A stretch of DNA of 64,000 nucleotides from Pseudomonas haemolytica (GTDB lineage: Bacteria; Pseudomonadota; Gammaproteobacteria; Pseudomonadales; Pseudomonadaceae), in assembly GCF_009659625.1 (NCBI RefSeq), contig NZ_VOIW01000001.1, forward strand, positions 1,278,990-1,342,989, in the 5' to 3' direction. Positions 27,453-36,049 of the stretch are shown one piece after another. The translations under genes and the position numbers were made by a program. The notes below the pieces were generated by a model, which worked only from the letters and a program-made list of their open reading frames with translations, had not been told where the DNA came from and ran no database searches. Each line of letters starts with the position of its first letter. Position 1 is the first letter of the stretch.

Positions 27453-27699
27453 GATGGCTATCCTTGTCGAATTGTCGCGTTGTTATGCCACTGCCCCATA
27501 GGTGCGGCAAGTAGCAAGTGGCTTGGTTGCAGGCAATCCCGCGATCCTTCGCGGTGCTCCATAATGAATGAAAATGCTTTTAAACACGTGAACTTATCAG
27601 AAGTTTCCTGCTCACATGGCGGTAGCCATTGGTCGTGGCCGCCTGATAAGCTCGCGACTTTATTCGAATGCCCTTTTGGCGCATGAACAAGGAAATAGC

Positions 27700-28440
27700 A
27701 TGAAACAGCATCGGTTGGCGGCGGCGGTGGCCCTGGTTAGCCTGGTACTTGCGGGTTGTGATTCGCAGACCAGCGTAGAGCTGAAAACCCCGGCGCAGAA
27801 AGCTTCCTACGGCATCGGCCTGAACATGGGCAAGAGCCTTGCCCAAGAAGGCATGGACGACCTGGACTCCAAAGCTGTAGCCCAAGGCATTGAAGATGCC
27901 GTTGGCAAGAAAGAACAGAAACTCAAGGACGACGAGTTGGTCGAGGCGTTTGCCGCACTGCAGAAGCGTGCTGAAGAACGCATGACCAAGATGAGCGAAG
28001 AGTCGGCAACTGCCGGCAAGAAATTCCTCGAAGACAACGCCAAGAAAGACGGCGTAGTCACCACCGCTTCCGGCCTGCAGTACAAGATCGTCAAGAAGGC
28101 CGACGGCGCCCAGCCCAAGCCAACCGACGTGGTGACTGTTCACTACACCGGCAAGCTCACCAACGGCACCACCTTTGACAGCTCCGTGGATCGCGGCAGC
28201 CCGATTGACCTGCCGGTCAGCGGCGTGATCCCGGGTTGGGTCGAAGGCCTGCAACTGATGCACGTTGGCGAGAAGGTCGAGCTGTACATCCCGTCCGACC
28301 TGGCCTACGGCGCCCAGAGCCCGAGCCCGGCGATTCCAGCCAACTCCGTGCTGGTATTCGACCTGGAACTGCTGGCCATCAAGGACCCAGCCAAGGCAGA
28401 CGCTGCTGAAGCACCTGCTGCACCAGCCGCCAAGAAGTAA
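27700..28440 (+). CDS. FKBP-type peptidyl-prolyl isomerase, lipoprotein
   Basis: With the ATG at 27700 the product has 246 residues. It has a signal peptide ending in the lipobox LVLAGC. A helical dimerisation region comes next (about 30-120), then a C-terminal FKBP domain (VVTVHYTGKLTNGTTFDSS, GWVEGLQLMHVGEK, ELLAI). This is the Mip/FkpA/FklB layout: a periplasm-facing folding catalyst acting on proline peptide bonds. The final residues are Ala/Pro/Lys-rich. A strong terminator follows. Confidence 0.9.
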   Translation: MKQHRLAAAVALVSLVLAGCDSQTSVELKTPAQKASYGIGLNMGKSLAQEGMDDLDSKAVAQGIEDAVGKKEQKLKDDELVEAFAALQKRAEERMTKMSEESATAGKKFLEDNAKKDGVVTTASGLQYKIVKKADGAQPKPTDVVTVHYTGKLTNGTTFDSSVDRGSPIDLPVSGVIPGWVEGLQLMHVGEKVELYIPSDLAYGAQSPSPAIPANSVLVFDLELLAIKDPAKADAAEAPAAPAAKK

Positions 28441-28457
28441 TCGGCGCCTGAACACAC

Positions 28458-28490
28458 AACGCCCCGTCTAGACGGGGCGTTGTTGTTTCC
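28458..28490 (+). terminator. Rho-independent terminator of FKBP gene
   Basis: AACGCCCCGTC-TAG-ACGGGGCGTT is a strong hairpin followed by GTTGTTT, 18 bases after the stop codon. Confidence 0.88.
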
Positions 28491-28711
28491 GGGGTTTCTC
28501 GAATGAGGCAAATCCCCCGATGAAGCCTCTGCAAATCCAAACGAACGTCCGTAATTTGAAACAGTCTGATATAAGACTCGAGCACGGGTAGCCGCACATA
28601 CATGCCAAGTCAATGAAATCTTGGGTTTTTTTTATGTGCGCAAAAAACGCCCGATCTGACTGTAAGCCTTGTAGGCCGTGGCTTTCAGCCGATAAAACAG
28701 GCTCTGTTCAC

Positions 28712-28744
28712 AAGGTTATCCACAATTTGTGTGGATAACCTTTT
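28712..28744. promoter_or_regulatory. Palindrome made of two perfect DnaA boxes
   Basis: AAGGTTATCCACA and TGTGGATAACCTT face each other around a five-base loop. Each arm contains the perfect 9-mer DnaA box TTATCCACA (28716-28724 and the inverse at 28730-28738). The element is 26 bases before the DUF1232 gene and is followed by TTTTA, so it might also act as a terminator. Confidence 0.5.
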
Positions 28745-28769
28745 ATACCGCCTGGAACTGGAGTGACCC

Positions 28770-29225
28770 ATGAAACCACCCTTCAATTTCACCCGTTTTC
28801 TGCCCATGGCTGCACGTCTGCTTGGCCGTGGCCGTTTGCCGACACTGCTGTTTGCCGTCGCGGCCAAAGGTTCAAGCCAGGGCAACCGACTGGGCCAGCT
28901 CAAGGATGATCTCAAATTGCTCCAGGCTCTGTGCCTGGCTTACTGGCGCGGCGAATACCGGGCGATAAGCCCCAAGGCGCTGATATCGGTGGTGGCGGGG
29001 CTGATGTATTTTCTCAGCCCGATCGATGCGATCCCGGATTTCATCCCCGTGTTCGGTATGCTCGACGACATCGCTGTGCTGGCATGGGTCATGAAGACCC
29101 TGAGCGGCGAGCTGAGCGCTTTTCGCGCCTGGCGCGATGCGCAACGCCCGGAAAAGCTGGCGGTGGTTGAGCGCCTCCCAGCCACGCCTGAGCTGCTCGC
29201 CCAGGAAAACCCGCAAAAAAACTAA
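28770..29225 (+). CDS. YkvA/DUF1232 family protein
   Basis: The product has 151 residues. The DUF1232 core is clear: LISVVAGLMYFLSPIDAIPD then FIPVFGMLDDIAVLAWVM, a short hydrophobic hairpin with the SPIDxIPDF signature. The biochemical role of the family is not established. The start has CTGGAG about eight bases upstream. The gene appears to be alone, with an unusual DnaA-box palindrome before it. Confidence 0.85.
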   Translation: MKPPFNFTRFLPMAARLLGRGRLPTLLFAVAAKGSSQGNRLGQLKDDLKLLQALCLAYWRGEYRAISPKALISVVAGLMYFLSPIDAIPDFIPVFGMLDDIAVLAWVMKTLSGELSAFRAWRDAQRPEKLAVVERLPATPELLAQENPQKN

Positions 29226-29285
29226 TGATGCTTGGTATCCCCCTGCGACCTTTGTGGCTGTTAGGATTACACTTCTAAGGAAAGA

Positions 29286-29300
29286 ACTTACTTAGTAAGT
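29286..29300. promoter_or_regulatory. Operator-like palindrome upstream of XRE gene
   Basis: ACTTAC-TTA-GTAAGT is a perfect inverted repeat with six-base arms, 22 bases before the start of the helix-turn-helix gene. Its place suggests autoregulation. Confidence 0.5.
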
Positions 29301-29322
29301 GTTTTTATCCTACGGGGCAGTC

Positions 29323-29661
29323 ATGGATATTCAGATCATTTCACGCGATGGCGAACCCGAGTATGCGGTGTTGCCATGGGACCAGTACCAGGCGCTGCTA
29401 AAAGCTGCCGGTCAGCAGCAACCTACACGTGTTTCCTCCCCAGCCGCACCCATCGCCTCCGCCCAGGAGCTGCGACCGCTCGCAGCCCTGCGCGGCCTGC
29501 GTGAAGCCAAGGGCCTGGCTATCGAGGCCCTGGCACGCACTGTGGGGATCAGCCCCTCGTATCTTGGATTGATTGAAAGTGGTGAGCGCCAGCCGGATGC
29601 CGCGATTCGCCGCAGCCTGGCTTGGGAATTGGGCGTTGCAGGTTGGAGGGATGAGTCTTGA
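29323..29661 (+). CDS. XRE-type helix-turn-helix regulator
   Basis: The product has 112 residues. The N-terminal 30 residues (MDIQIISRDGEPEYAVLPWD) form a small domain like those seen ahead of the helix-turn-helix in antitoxin-like regulators. Residues about 60-110 form a Cro/CI-type DNA-binding domain (LREAKGLAIEALARTVGI, SPSYLGLIESGERQP). It overlaps the next gene by four bases. A toxin-antitoxin role was considered, but the partner shows no toxin motif. Confidence 0.78.
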   Translation: MDIQIISRDGEPEYAVLPWDQYQALLKAAGQQQPTRVSSPAAPIASAQELRPLAALRGLREAKGLAIEALARTVGISPSYLGLIESGERQPDAAIRRSLAWELGVAGWRDES

Positions 29662-30029
29662 GCCTACGTATCAGCCGTCAGCACTGGGATGGGTTACTCA
29701 ATGAGCTGGATCAGGCGCGGCGCCAGCGCCATTTGTTGACGTACCGTGCGTTGCTGGAGCGTCTGCAATTTCCGACGCCGGCCATGCAGACCTTGGCTGC
29801 CGCCCTGGAACATCTGGCGGCGCTGGATGCCAAGGCTGAGCAGCCGCTGCGCAGTTCACTGGTGATAAGCCAGGGGGCCAGCCGCCTGCCGCGTACCGGT
29901 TTTTTTGAATGTGTGGAGCGCTTGGGGCGGTTCAGCGGGCCCTCCGATGGCGTCGCCGCCGCGTCTTGGCATGCTTCTGAAGTGGTGCGGGTGTTCGAGT
30001 ACGAGTACCCGGAGTCCGCCGAGGCTTAA
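29658..30029 (+). CDS. Conserved-looking protein of unknown function, paired with XRE gene
   Basis: The product has 123 residues, starting with TTG at 29658, which overlaps the stop of the XRE gene; GGAGGG lies seven bases upstream. It is rich in helix-forming residues (DQARRQRHLLTYRALLERLQ) and has no membrane segment or known motif. Its tight coupling to the regulator gene suggests a shared role. It converges with the EAL gene, overlapping it by four bases. Confidence 0.65.
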   Translation: MSLRISRQHWDGLLNELDQARRQRHLLTYRALLERLQFPTPAMQTLAAALEHLAALDAKAEQPLRSSLVISQGASRLPRTGFFECVERLGRFSGPSDGVAAASWHASEVVRVFEYEYPESAEA

Positions 30030-31795
30030 AGTGCCTGCGATAACATGTCCATGCTATCGATCACATGAATGCTGTAGCCGGCCACGTCCTTGGCATGATG
30101 CTTGGCTTGTGAGGCCAACTCTGCGAGTTGGCTGGCATCCAGTTGCCCACAGGCTTGTGGATACAAATGCACCACGCCGATGGACAGCGACAGCAAGGCG
30201 AATTCCTGGCGCAGGCCCTGGCGGTTAAGAGCCATGAAGCAACCGGCATCCAAGTGTTCGGCGCGGTAGAAACGTCGGCATTGGGTGTGAAAATCATCCA
30301 GCAGTTGGTTGAGCCGCTTGCGCCAATCCTGCGGGCTGAGTACCAGTAGAAAGTCATCGCCGCCAATATGCCCGACAAAGTCGCGGCTAGGGTCTACCCG
30401 GTCGTTCAGGCACTGCGCCAGGCACAGCAGCACTTCGTCCCCACGCCCATAGCCGTAGATATCGTTGAACGGCTTGAAACTGTCGATATCCACGTAGCAG
30501 ATCACCGACTCGCGTTGTTGCTGTAACAGCCGGGTCAGACACTGTTGGATCGGCACGTTGCCAGGCAGCAAGGTCAGCGGATTGGCATAACGCGCCTGTT
30601 GGATTTTCAGTTCTGTGATCAACTTGAGCACATCGATGACCCGGCCCAGCCCGAGATAGTCGCCGTTCAGCGTGATGATGAAATCTTCTTCGATGCGCTG
30701 CCGCGCGCGGCTGGTCAGCAAACGGCTGACCTGTTGCAAGGACTGGCTCAACTCCACTGCCAGAAAATCATCGCTCATCAAGCGGCTGATAGGTTTACGT
30801 GCGAACAAGTCGGTAGCGAACGGCTTGAGCAGCGCATCCGACAACGAGTGCCGATGCACAATACCGACCGGGTGACCACAGCCATCCAGCACCGCCAACG
30901 AGTTGAGGTTGGCCTGGCGGCGGAACGATTCCAGCACTTGGGCGGTGGCCGTATCTTGATCTACCGCTGGCTGTTCATTAAGCAGGGCGCTGAGATCAAT
31001 TCCTTCATCATGGAGGGTGATCGTGGGGCTATCCGGCTTGGGCAACATCAGGCGCGCTTCCTGCGGCGGGTGTTCTTGAGGGCGGCAGAGCAGGTAACCC
31101 TGGACCAGGTCGACGCCCATCTCAGTCAACACCGCCAGTTCTTCCGGCCGTTCGATCCCCTCGGCAATCACCTGGGCGCGGGACGCCCTGGCGATCTGCA
31201 GGATCGAGCCGACAAATTCGCGCTTGAGGGCGTCCTGGTGAATGCCGTCGATAAAGTGCCGGTCGATCTTCACGTAGTCCGGGCGTAGTTCCGACCACAA
31301 CCGCAGACTGGAGTATCCGGCGCCCAGGTCATCAAGCGCGATGGCAAACCCCATGTCGCGATAATGATGCAGGGCGGTTTGCAACAGCGCGAAATCGTCG
31401 GTGGGCGTCTGCTCGGTGAGCTCGATCACCACCTGGCTCGGTGGGATACCGAAGTCGCGCAGCAGTTGCAGGGTACGCCCCGGCTGATGCGCGCTCTCCA
31501 TCAAAGATTCCGGCGAGATATTGAGGAACAGCTTACCCGGCAGTTTCTGATCGCTGAAGCGCCGGCATGCACTCTCTCGACACACCATTTCCAGTTCGCT
31601 CAGGCGCCCGGCATGACGGGCCACGCAGAACAGCGCGACGGGGGAGTGCAGCGGGCTGTTGGACGGGCCGCGGCTGAGGGCCTCGTAACCCAGAATGCGT
31701 CGCTGCGACAGACAAATGATCGGTTGGAACAGGCTGTGCAAACTGCCTTGAGCCAGGATTGAGCCCAATGCATCCAGCTGTTCGGTCATGGTCAT
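30026..31795 (-). CDS. Cyclic-di-GMP protein, EAL-CBS-CBS-GGDEF(GGDDF)
   Basis: The product has 589 residues. The N-terminal EAL domain (about 10-250) retains all visible catalytic positions: YEALSR, LNISPES, ELTEQ, ALDDLGAGYSSL, VKIDR and AEGIE, so it should degrade c-di-GMP. A CBS pair follows (about 275-400), then a GGDEF domain (about 410-580) whose signature reads GGDDF. The change at the fourth position may weaken or abolish cyclase activity, leaving a GTP-binding regulatory role. No membrane segment is seen. Confidence 0.88.
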   Translation of the reverse strand: MTMTEQLDALGSILAQGSLHSLFQPIICLSQRRILGYEALSRGPSNSPLHSPVALFCVARHAGRLSELEMVCRESACRRFSDQKLPGKLFLNISPESLMESAHQPGRTLQLLRDFGIPPSQVVIELTEQTPTDDFALLQTALHHYRDMGFAIALDDLGAGYSSLRLWSELRPDYVKIDRHFIDGIHQDALKREFVGSILQIARASRAQVIAEGIERPEELAVLTEMGVDLVQGYLLCRPQEHPPQEARLMLPKPDSPTITLHDEGIDLSALLNEQPAVDQDTATAQVLESFRRQANLNSLAVLDGCGHPVGIVHRHSLSDALLKPFATDLFARKPISRLMSDDFLAVELSQSLQQVSRLLTSRARQRIEEDFIITLNGDYLGLGRVIDVLKLITELKIQQARYANPLTLLPGNVPIQQCLTRLLQQQRESVICYVDIDSFKPFNDIYGYGRGDEVLLCLAQCLNDRVDPSRDFVGHIGGDDFLLVLSPQDWRKRLNQLLDDFHTQCRRFYRAEHLDAGCFMALNRQGLRQEFALLSLSIGVVHLYPQACGQLDASQLAELASQAKHHAKDVAGYSIHVIDSMDMLSQAL

Positions 31796-31809
31796 GGCGA
31801 TCTCGATCG

Positions 31810-31847
31810 AAAAAAAAGGACCGCAGGCTTAAAACCTGCGGTCCTTC
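31810..31847 (-). terminator. Terminator of prc
   Basis: On the minus strand AAGGACCGCAGG...CCTGCGGTCCTT is followed by at least seven Ts. It lies between the prc stop and the start of the EAL gene. Confidence 0.92.
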
Positions 31848-31914
31848 CATTTCACGACAGAATGATGTCTATATGATGACACTCCCAAGAGCGACCATAT
31901 TAAATTGCCATCAC

Positions 31915-33996
31915 TTACTGCTTGGCCACCTGCTTGGTGATTTTCAGGTAATCCAACAGGATCCGGCCGGTCTCGGCCAGGTAGGCGTCGTCTTCCGGCT
32001 TGGTTTTATCCGCCTCGGCCGGCAGTGCGTCTTCATCTTCTTTCTTCAGCTCTTTGAGCGGGTCTTCGCCCTTGGCCTTGCGACGGGTGTTCTCCAGTAC
32101 CAGCTGTTGGTTTTCGATGCTGGAGTGCTGTGCACGGCGATCCGCTTCATTGAGGCTGACGGTTTTCTCTTCCATCAGCTTCTTGGCCAAGGCCAGCTTG
32201 TCGCGGATAAACACGAACTCGGCATCCTTGGCGGAGCGGGTGTCGTGATCAGCTTTCAATTGCGTCAGGAATGGCTTGAACGGGTCTGACGCCGGCTTGA
32301 TGGCAGGACGGATGGTGTCCCACGGCATGGCTTCAGGCAATGCGCTTTCACCGATTTCCTTGGTGTCGATGATCGACGGGAAATCGATATCCGGCAGCAC
32401 GCCCTGATGCTGGGTACTCTGCCCGGAAACCCGGTAGAACTTGGCCAGCGTCAGTTTAAGCTCGCCATGATTCAGCGGCTGGATAGTCTGCACGGTGCCT
32501 TTGCCGAAGGTCTGGCCGCCGATGATCAGGGCGCGGTGATAGTCCTGCATGGCGCCGGCGAAAATCTCCGAGGCCGAGGCCGAGAGACGGTTGACCAGGA
32601 GCGCCATCGGCCCTTTGTAGAAGGCACCCGGGTTCTCGTCTTCCAGCACGTCGACACGGCCGTCAGCATTGCGTACCAACACGGTCGGGCCCTTGTCGAT
32701 AAACAGGCTGGTCAGCTCAGTGGCTTCCTGCAGGGAACCGCCGCCGTTGTTGCGCAGGTCGATGACCACGCCGTCGACTTTTTCTTTCTGCAGTTCCGTC
32801 AGGATTTTCTTCACGTCGCGGGTGGTGGACTTGTAGTCCGGGTCACCCGCACGGAAGGCTTTGAAGTCCAGGTAGAAGGCCGGGATTTCAATCACGCCCA
32901 GCTTGTAGTCCTTGCCATCCTGCTTGAGGTTGAGGACTTTCTTCTGCACGGCCTGGTCTTCGAGCTTCACCGCTTCACGGGTGATGGACACGATTTTGCT
33001 GGTCTGGTCGTTAGGGGCATTGGTGTGTGGAATCACTTCCAGGCGCACCACGCTGCCTTTTGGCCCACGGATCAGCTTGACCACTTCGTCCAGGCGCCAG
33101 CCGACCACATCGACCATCTCCTTGTCGGCCTGGGCCACGCCGATGATCTTGTCGGCAGGGGAGACTTGCTTGGTTTTGTCTGCCGGACCTGCCGGCACCA
33201 GGCGGACGATCTTCACCTGGTCATTGTCGCTTTGCAGGACGGCACCGATGCCTTCCAGGGACAGACTCATGTTGATATCAAAATTTTCTGCGTTATCAGG
33301 CGACAGATAATTGGTGTGCGGGTCGTAGGACATCGCAAAGGTATTGATGTAGGCCTGGAAGATATCTTCGGCACGGGTCTGGTCCAGGCGCGCCAGTTGA
33401 TTCTTGTAGCGCTTGGTCAACAGCTCCTGAATGGCCTTGGGCTCTTTGCCGGCGATCTTCAAGCGCAGCACTTCGTCCTTGACGCGTTTGCGCCACAGGT
33501 CGTCGAGGGCTGCGGTGCTGGTTAGCCAAGGGGCGTCCTTGCGATCCACCAGAAGGGTTTCCTTCTGGGTGAAATCGAGCTTGTCGACGCCTTTGTTCAG
33601 CTCACCCAAGGCGAAGTCCAGACGCGCTTTGACGCGGTCCAGGTAACGCTTGTAGATGGTGAAGCCGGGTTGCAGGTCGCCGCTTTTGAGGAAGTCGTCG
33701 AATTGCGTCTTCCACTTGTCGAACTCAGCGATATCGCTGGCCAGGAAGTAGCTGCGCGACGGATCCAGCAGCTTGAGGTAGCTGTCGTAGATGATCACCG
33801 AGCGAGCGTCGTCCAGCGGCGGCTTGCTGTAGTGATGGCGCTTGAGCAACTCGACGACGTTGAGGCTGGCAATCACCTCATCGCGATCAGGCTGAAGATT
33901 GTCCCAGCTATTGGCTGCGAACGTATTGGTCGACATCGACGCGAAGCCGAGACCAATGAAAAAAGCGAGGGCGGTGCTTGGGAACAGATGCTTCAT
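31915..33996 (-). CDS. prc: Tail-specific carboxy-terminal protease Prc
   Basis: With the ATG at 33996 the product has 693 residues, close to E. coli Prc. It has a signal peptide (ALAFFIGLGFASMSTNTFAA). An N-terminal helical domain comes next, then a PDZ domain (LEGIGAVLQ, IVRLVPAGPADK) and the S41 protease domain. The catalytic serine is in NRLSASASEIFAGA and the lysine in GGQTFGKGTVQ. Prc trims or degrades periplasmic proteins, including peptidoglycan hydrolases. The start has no strong ribosome binding site; an ATG at 34029 is possible. Confidence 0.93.
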   Translation of the reverse strand: MKHLFPSTALAFFIGLGFASMSTNTFAANSWDNLQPDRDEVIASLNVVELLKRHHYSKPPLDDARSVIIYDSYLKLLDPSRSYFLASDIAEFDKWKTQFDDFLKSGDLQPGFTIYKRYLDRVKARLDFALGELNKGVDKLDFTQKETLLVDRKDAPWLTSTAALDDLWRKRVKDEVLRLKIAGKEPKAIQELLTKRYKNQLARLDQTRAEDIFQAYINTFAMSYDPHTNYLSPDNAENFDINMSLSLEGIGAVLQSDNDQVKIVRLVPAGPADKTKQVSPADKIIGVAQADKEMVDVVGWRLDEVVKLIRGPKGSVVRLEVIPHTNAPNDQTSKIVSITREAVKLEDQAVQKKVLNLKQDGKDYKLGVIEIPAFYLDFKAFRAGDPDYKSTTRDVKKILTELQKEKVDGVVIDLRNNGGGSLQEATELTSLFIDKGPTVLVRNADGRVDVLEDENPGAFYKGPMALLVNRLSASASEIFAGAMQDYHRALIIGGQTFGKGTVQTIQPLNHGELKLTLAKFYRVSGQSTQHQGVLPDIDFPSIIDTKEIGESALPEAMPWDTIRPAIKPASDPFKPFLTQLKADHDTRSAKDAEFVFIRDKLALAKKLMEEKTVSLNEADRRAQHSSIENQQLVLENTRRKAKGEDPLKELKKEDEDALPAEADKTKPEDDAYLAETGRILLDYLKITKQVAKQ

Positions 33997-34080
33997 GCTG
34001 ATTCGACGCGGGGGCAATTGATAACGCATATTAGGCCGTCTTTGAGGGAGCCGGTTCCATATGGTCCGGTCGCATAATGC

Positions 34081-34109
34081 AAAAAGCCCGGCGATACAGC
34101 AACGGGCTC
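34081..34109 (-). terminator. Terminator at end of the organophosphorus locus
   Basis: On the minus strand AGCCCG and CGGGCT arms are followed by TTTTTGC. It lies beyond the REPIN downstream of the HAD gene. The rest of the 33997-34372 gap holds only this hairpin and the REPIN. Confidence 0.65.
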
Positions 34110-34250
34110 AGTCCAGACTCACTATGGAGGCACTGTGAAAGCATTGCAAGGCGTTGAAGGGCAGGTGGAGGGTCAGAACAACCCAGTCCTACATTCGGTG
34201 TAGTCCATATTGCCAACAGCCCGGCCGGCTCCCAGACTGAAATGCGGTCA

Positions 34251-34342
34251 GTGTGGGAGCGGGCTTGCTCGCGAACGCGGTGGGCCAGATGAAACATTTT
34301 TTACTGACCCACCGCATTCGTGAGCAAGCCCGCTCCCACATT
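34251..34342. repeat. REPIN (two inverted REP units)
   Basis: GTGTGGGAGCGGGCTTGCTC and its inverse (GAGCAAGCCCGCTCCCACA) enclose a central stem GCGGTGGG...CCCACCGC. It lies downstream of the HAD phosphatase gene. Confidence 0.88.
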
Positions 34343-34372
34343 TGATTGGATTTCAGTCCGCAAAGCTCAGTG

Positions 34373-35026
34373 TCAGGCCCAGTGGTGGATAGGCCAGCCA
34401 GCCTTTTCAGCATGCTCACGCAATACAGGGTCCGGGTTCACCACCTGCGGGTGATCCACTTTCAGCAACAATGGCAAATCATTGCGTGAATCGGAGTAAA
34501 AGTACGCACCTTCAAGGGTTTCGCCTTCCTGTTCCAGCCATTCGAGCAAACGTGTGATCTTGCCTTCGCGGTAAGTCAGTACACCCTCGGTACGGCCGCT
34601 GTACACACCATGGCTGACGCCCAGGTTAATCCCCAGCACTTCATCGATACCGATACGCGCCGCAATCGGCGTGACCAGGTGAGTGCCCGATGCGGAAATC
34701 ACCAGGATCCGGTCGCCATTCGCACGGTGCCGGGCGATGGTCTTGGTGGCGTCGCTGTAGATCAGCGGTTCAATCACGTCCTCGACCCATGGCTCCACAA
34801 GATGCTCGATTTCTTCCGGCGTGCGGCCGATCATCGGCTCCAGGCTGAAATTCATGAAGTCTTCCATCAACAGCTTGCCCTGGCTGTAGGCGTCCATCAG
34901 CTCGTTGTTCCTGGCCATGAACGACTTTGGATCGACCCAGCCGAGGCGGCCCATCTGTTCGCTCCACAGGGTCGCGCAGTCGCCGTGGATCAAGGTGTCG
35001 TCCAGATCAAAAATTACCAATGCCAT
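34373..35026 (-). CDS. HAD-IB family phosphatase
   Basis: The product has 217 residues. All HAD motifs are visible: nucleophile and acid/base in VIFDLDDTLIHGD, motif II in ILVISASGTH, a lysine in the KITRLLEWLE region and motif IV in YFYSDSRNDLPLL. The cap insert is helical, as in SerB-like subfamily IB enzymes. It follows the ABC ATPase gene by 33 bases on the same strand, so it is probably the last gene of the transport operon, dephosphorylating an imported product or intermediate. Confidence 0.85.
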   Translation of the reverse strand: MALVIFDLDDTLIHGDCATLWSEQMGRLGWVDPKSFMARNNELMDAYSQGKLLMEDFMNFSLEPMIGRTPEEIEHLVEPWVEDVIEPLIYSDATKTIARHRANGDRILVISASGTHLVTPIAARIGIDEVLGINLGVSHGVYSGRTEGVLTYREGKITRLLEWLEQEGETLEGAYFYSDSRNDLPLLLKVDHPQVVNPDPVLREHAEKAGWPIHHWA

Positions 35027-35059
35027 CCGTCATGCTCTCTCTCAAAAGGTCACTGTCTG

Positions 35060-36049
35060 TCAGGCTACTTCACACAGGGCGCTGGGGTCGATGGAAAGTG
35101 CCAGGCGCTGGCCATCCGGGTGCAGGTCGTCGGCTGAACGGTTGAGCACGTCCACCACCAACTCCACGCCCCGGGCTTCGATGCGGTAGCGGATCACGTT
35201 ACCCAGCAGGCTGTGGCTGCGTACCAGCGCATCGAGTTCGCCGCTGCGGCTCAATTCGATGGCCTCGGGGCGAATCGCAATGCGCCCGCTGATCGGCCGT
35301 TGCAGCAACTGGCTGGCCTTGTCGGCATCGAGCAGGTTGTAGTTACCGATAAAACCGGCGGCGAAGACATCCACCGGCGCGGTATAGAGAGTTTCGGCAT
35401 CGCCACTCTGTACGATCTTGCCCTGGTTCATCAGGAAGATGCGGTCGGACATGGTCAGGGCTTCTTCCTGGTCATGGGTCACGAAAATCGTGGTCAACCC
35501 TAGTTCGCGCTGGATCTGGCGGATCTGTTCGCGCAAGTGCTTGCGAATTCGCGCATCCAACGCCGACAGCGGTTCATCCAGCAACAGCAGGCGCGGGCGG
35601 GTCACTAGGGAGCGAGCGAGGGCGACGCGCTGGCACTGGCCGCCGGACATCTGGTGCGGGTAGCGGCCGGCGAGGTCCGTGAGTTCCACCAGTTGCAGCA
35701 CTTCTTGCACATGCTTGTGGCTGTCGTCAGCGTTGACCTTTTGCATGCGCAGGCCGAAGGCGACGTTCTGTTCCACGGTCATGTTGGGGAACAGTGCATA
35801 GCTCTGGAACACCATGCCGATATGGCGTTTCTGCGGGCTCAGGGGCACGATGTCCTGGCCGTCCAGCAGGATTTTGCCACTGTCCACCGGGGTCAGCCCG
35901 GCAATGCAGCGCAGCAGGGTGGATTTGCCACACCCGGACGGGCCGAGCAGGGTGACGAACTCGCCCTTGGCGATTTCGCAGTTGATATCGCTGAACACCG
36001 GGGTGCCGGAGTAGCTTTTTTGCAGGTGTTGGACGCTGACGAAGCTCAT
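35060..36049 (-). CDS. ABC importer ATP-binding protein (phosphonate/putrescine-type)
   Basis: The product has 329 residues. Walker A is GPSGCGKST, the Q-loop FQSYALFPNM, the signature MSGGQCQRVALAR, Walker B LLLLDEP and the switch histidine in FVTHDQEEA. A TOBE-type domain follows. This is the PotA/FbpC/PhnT class that drives uptake. It overlaps the permease gene upstream by four bases (ATGA). Confidence 0.9.
   Translation of the reverse strand: MSFVSVQHLQKSYSGTPVFSDINCEIAKGEFVTLLGPSGCGKSTLLRCIAGLTPVDSGKILLDGQDIVPLSPQKRHIGMVFQSYALFPNMTVEQNVAFGLRMQKVNADDSHKHVQEVLQLVELTDLAGRYPHQMSGGQCQRVALARSLVTRPRLLLLDEPLSALDARIRKHLREQIRQIQRELGLTTIFVTHDQEEALTMSDRIFLMNQGKIVQSGDAETLYTAPVDVFAAGFIGNYNLLDADKASQLLQRPISGRIAIRPEAIELSRSGELDALVRSHSLLGNVIRYRIEARGVELVVDVLNRSADDLHPDGQRLALSIDPSALCEVA

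Noticed and set aside
29323..30029. Type II toxin-antitoxin system.
   Set aside because: The second protein has no recognisable toxin fold or catalytic motif, so only the regulator call is supported.
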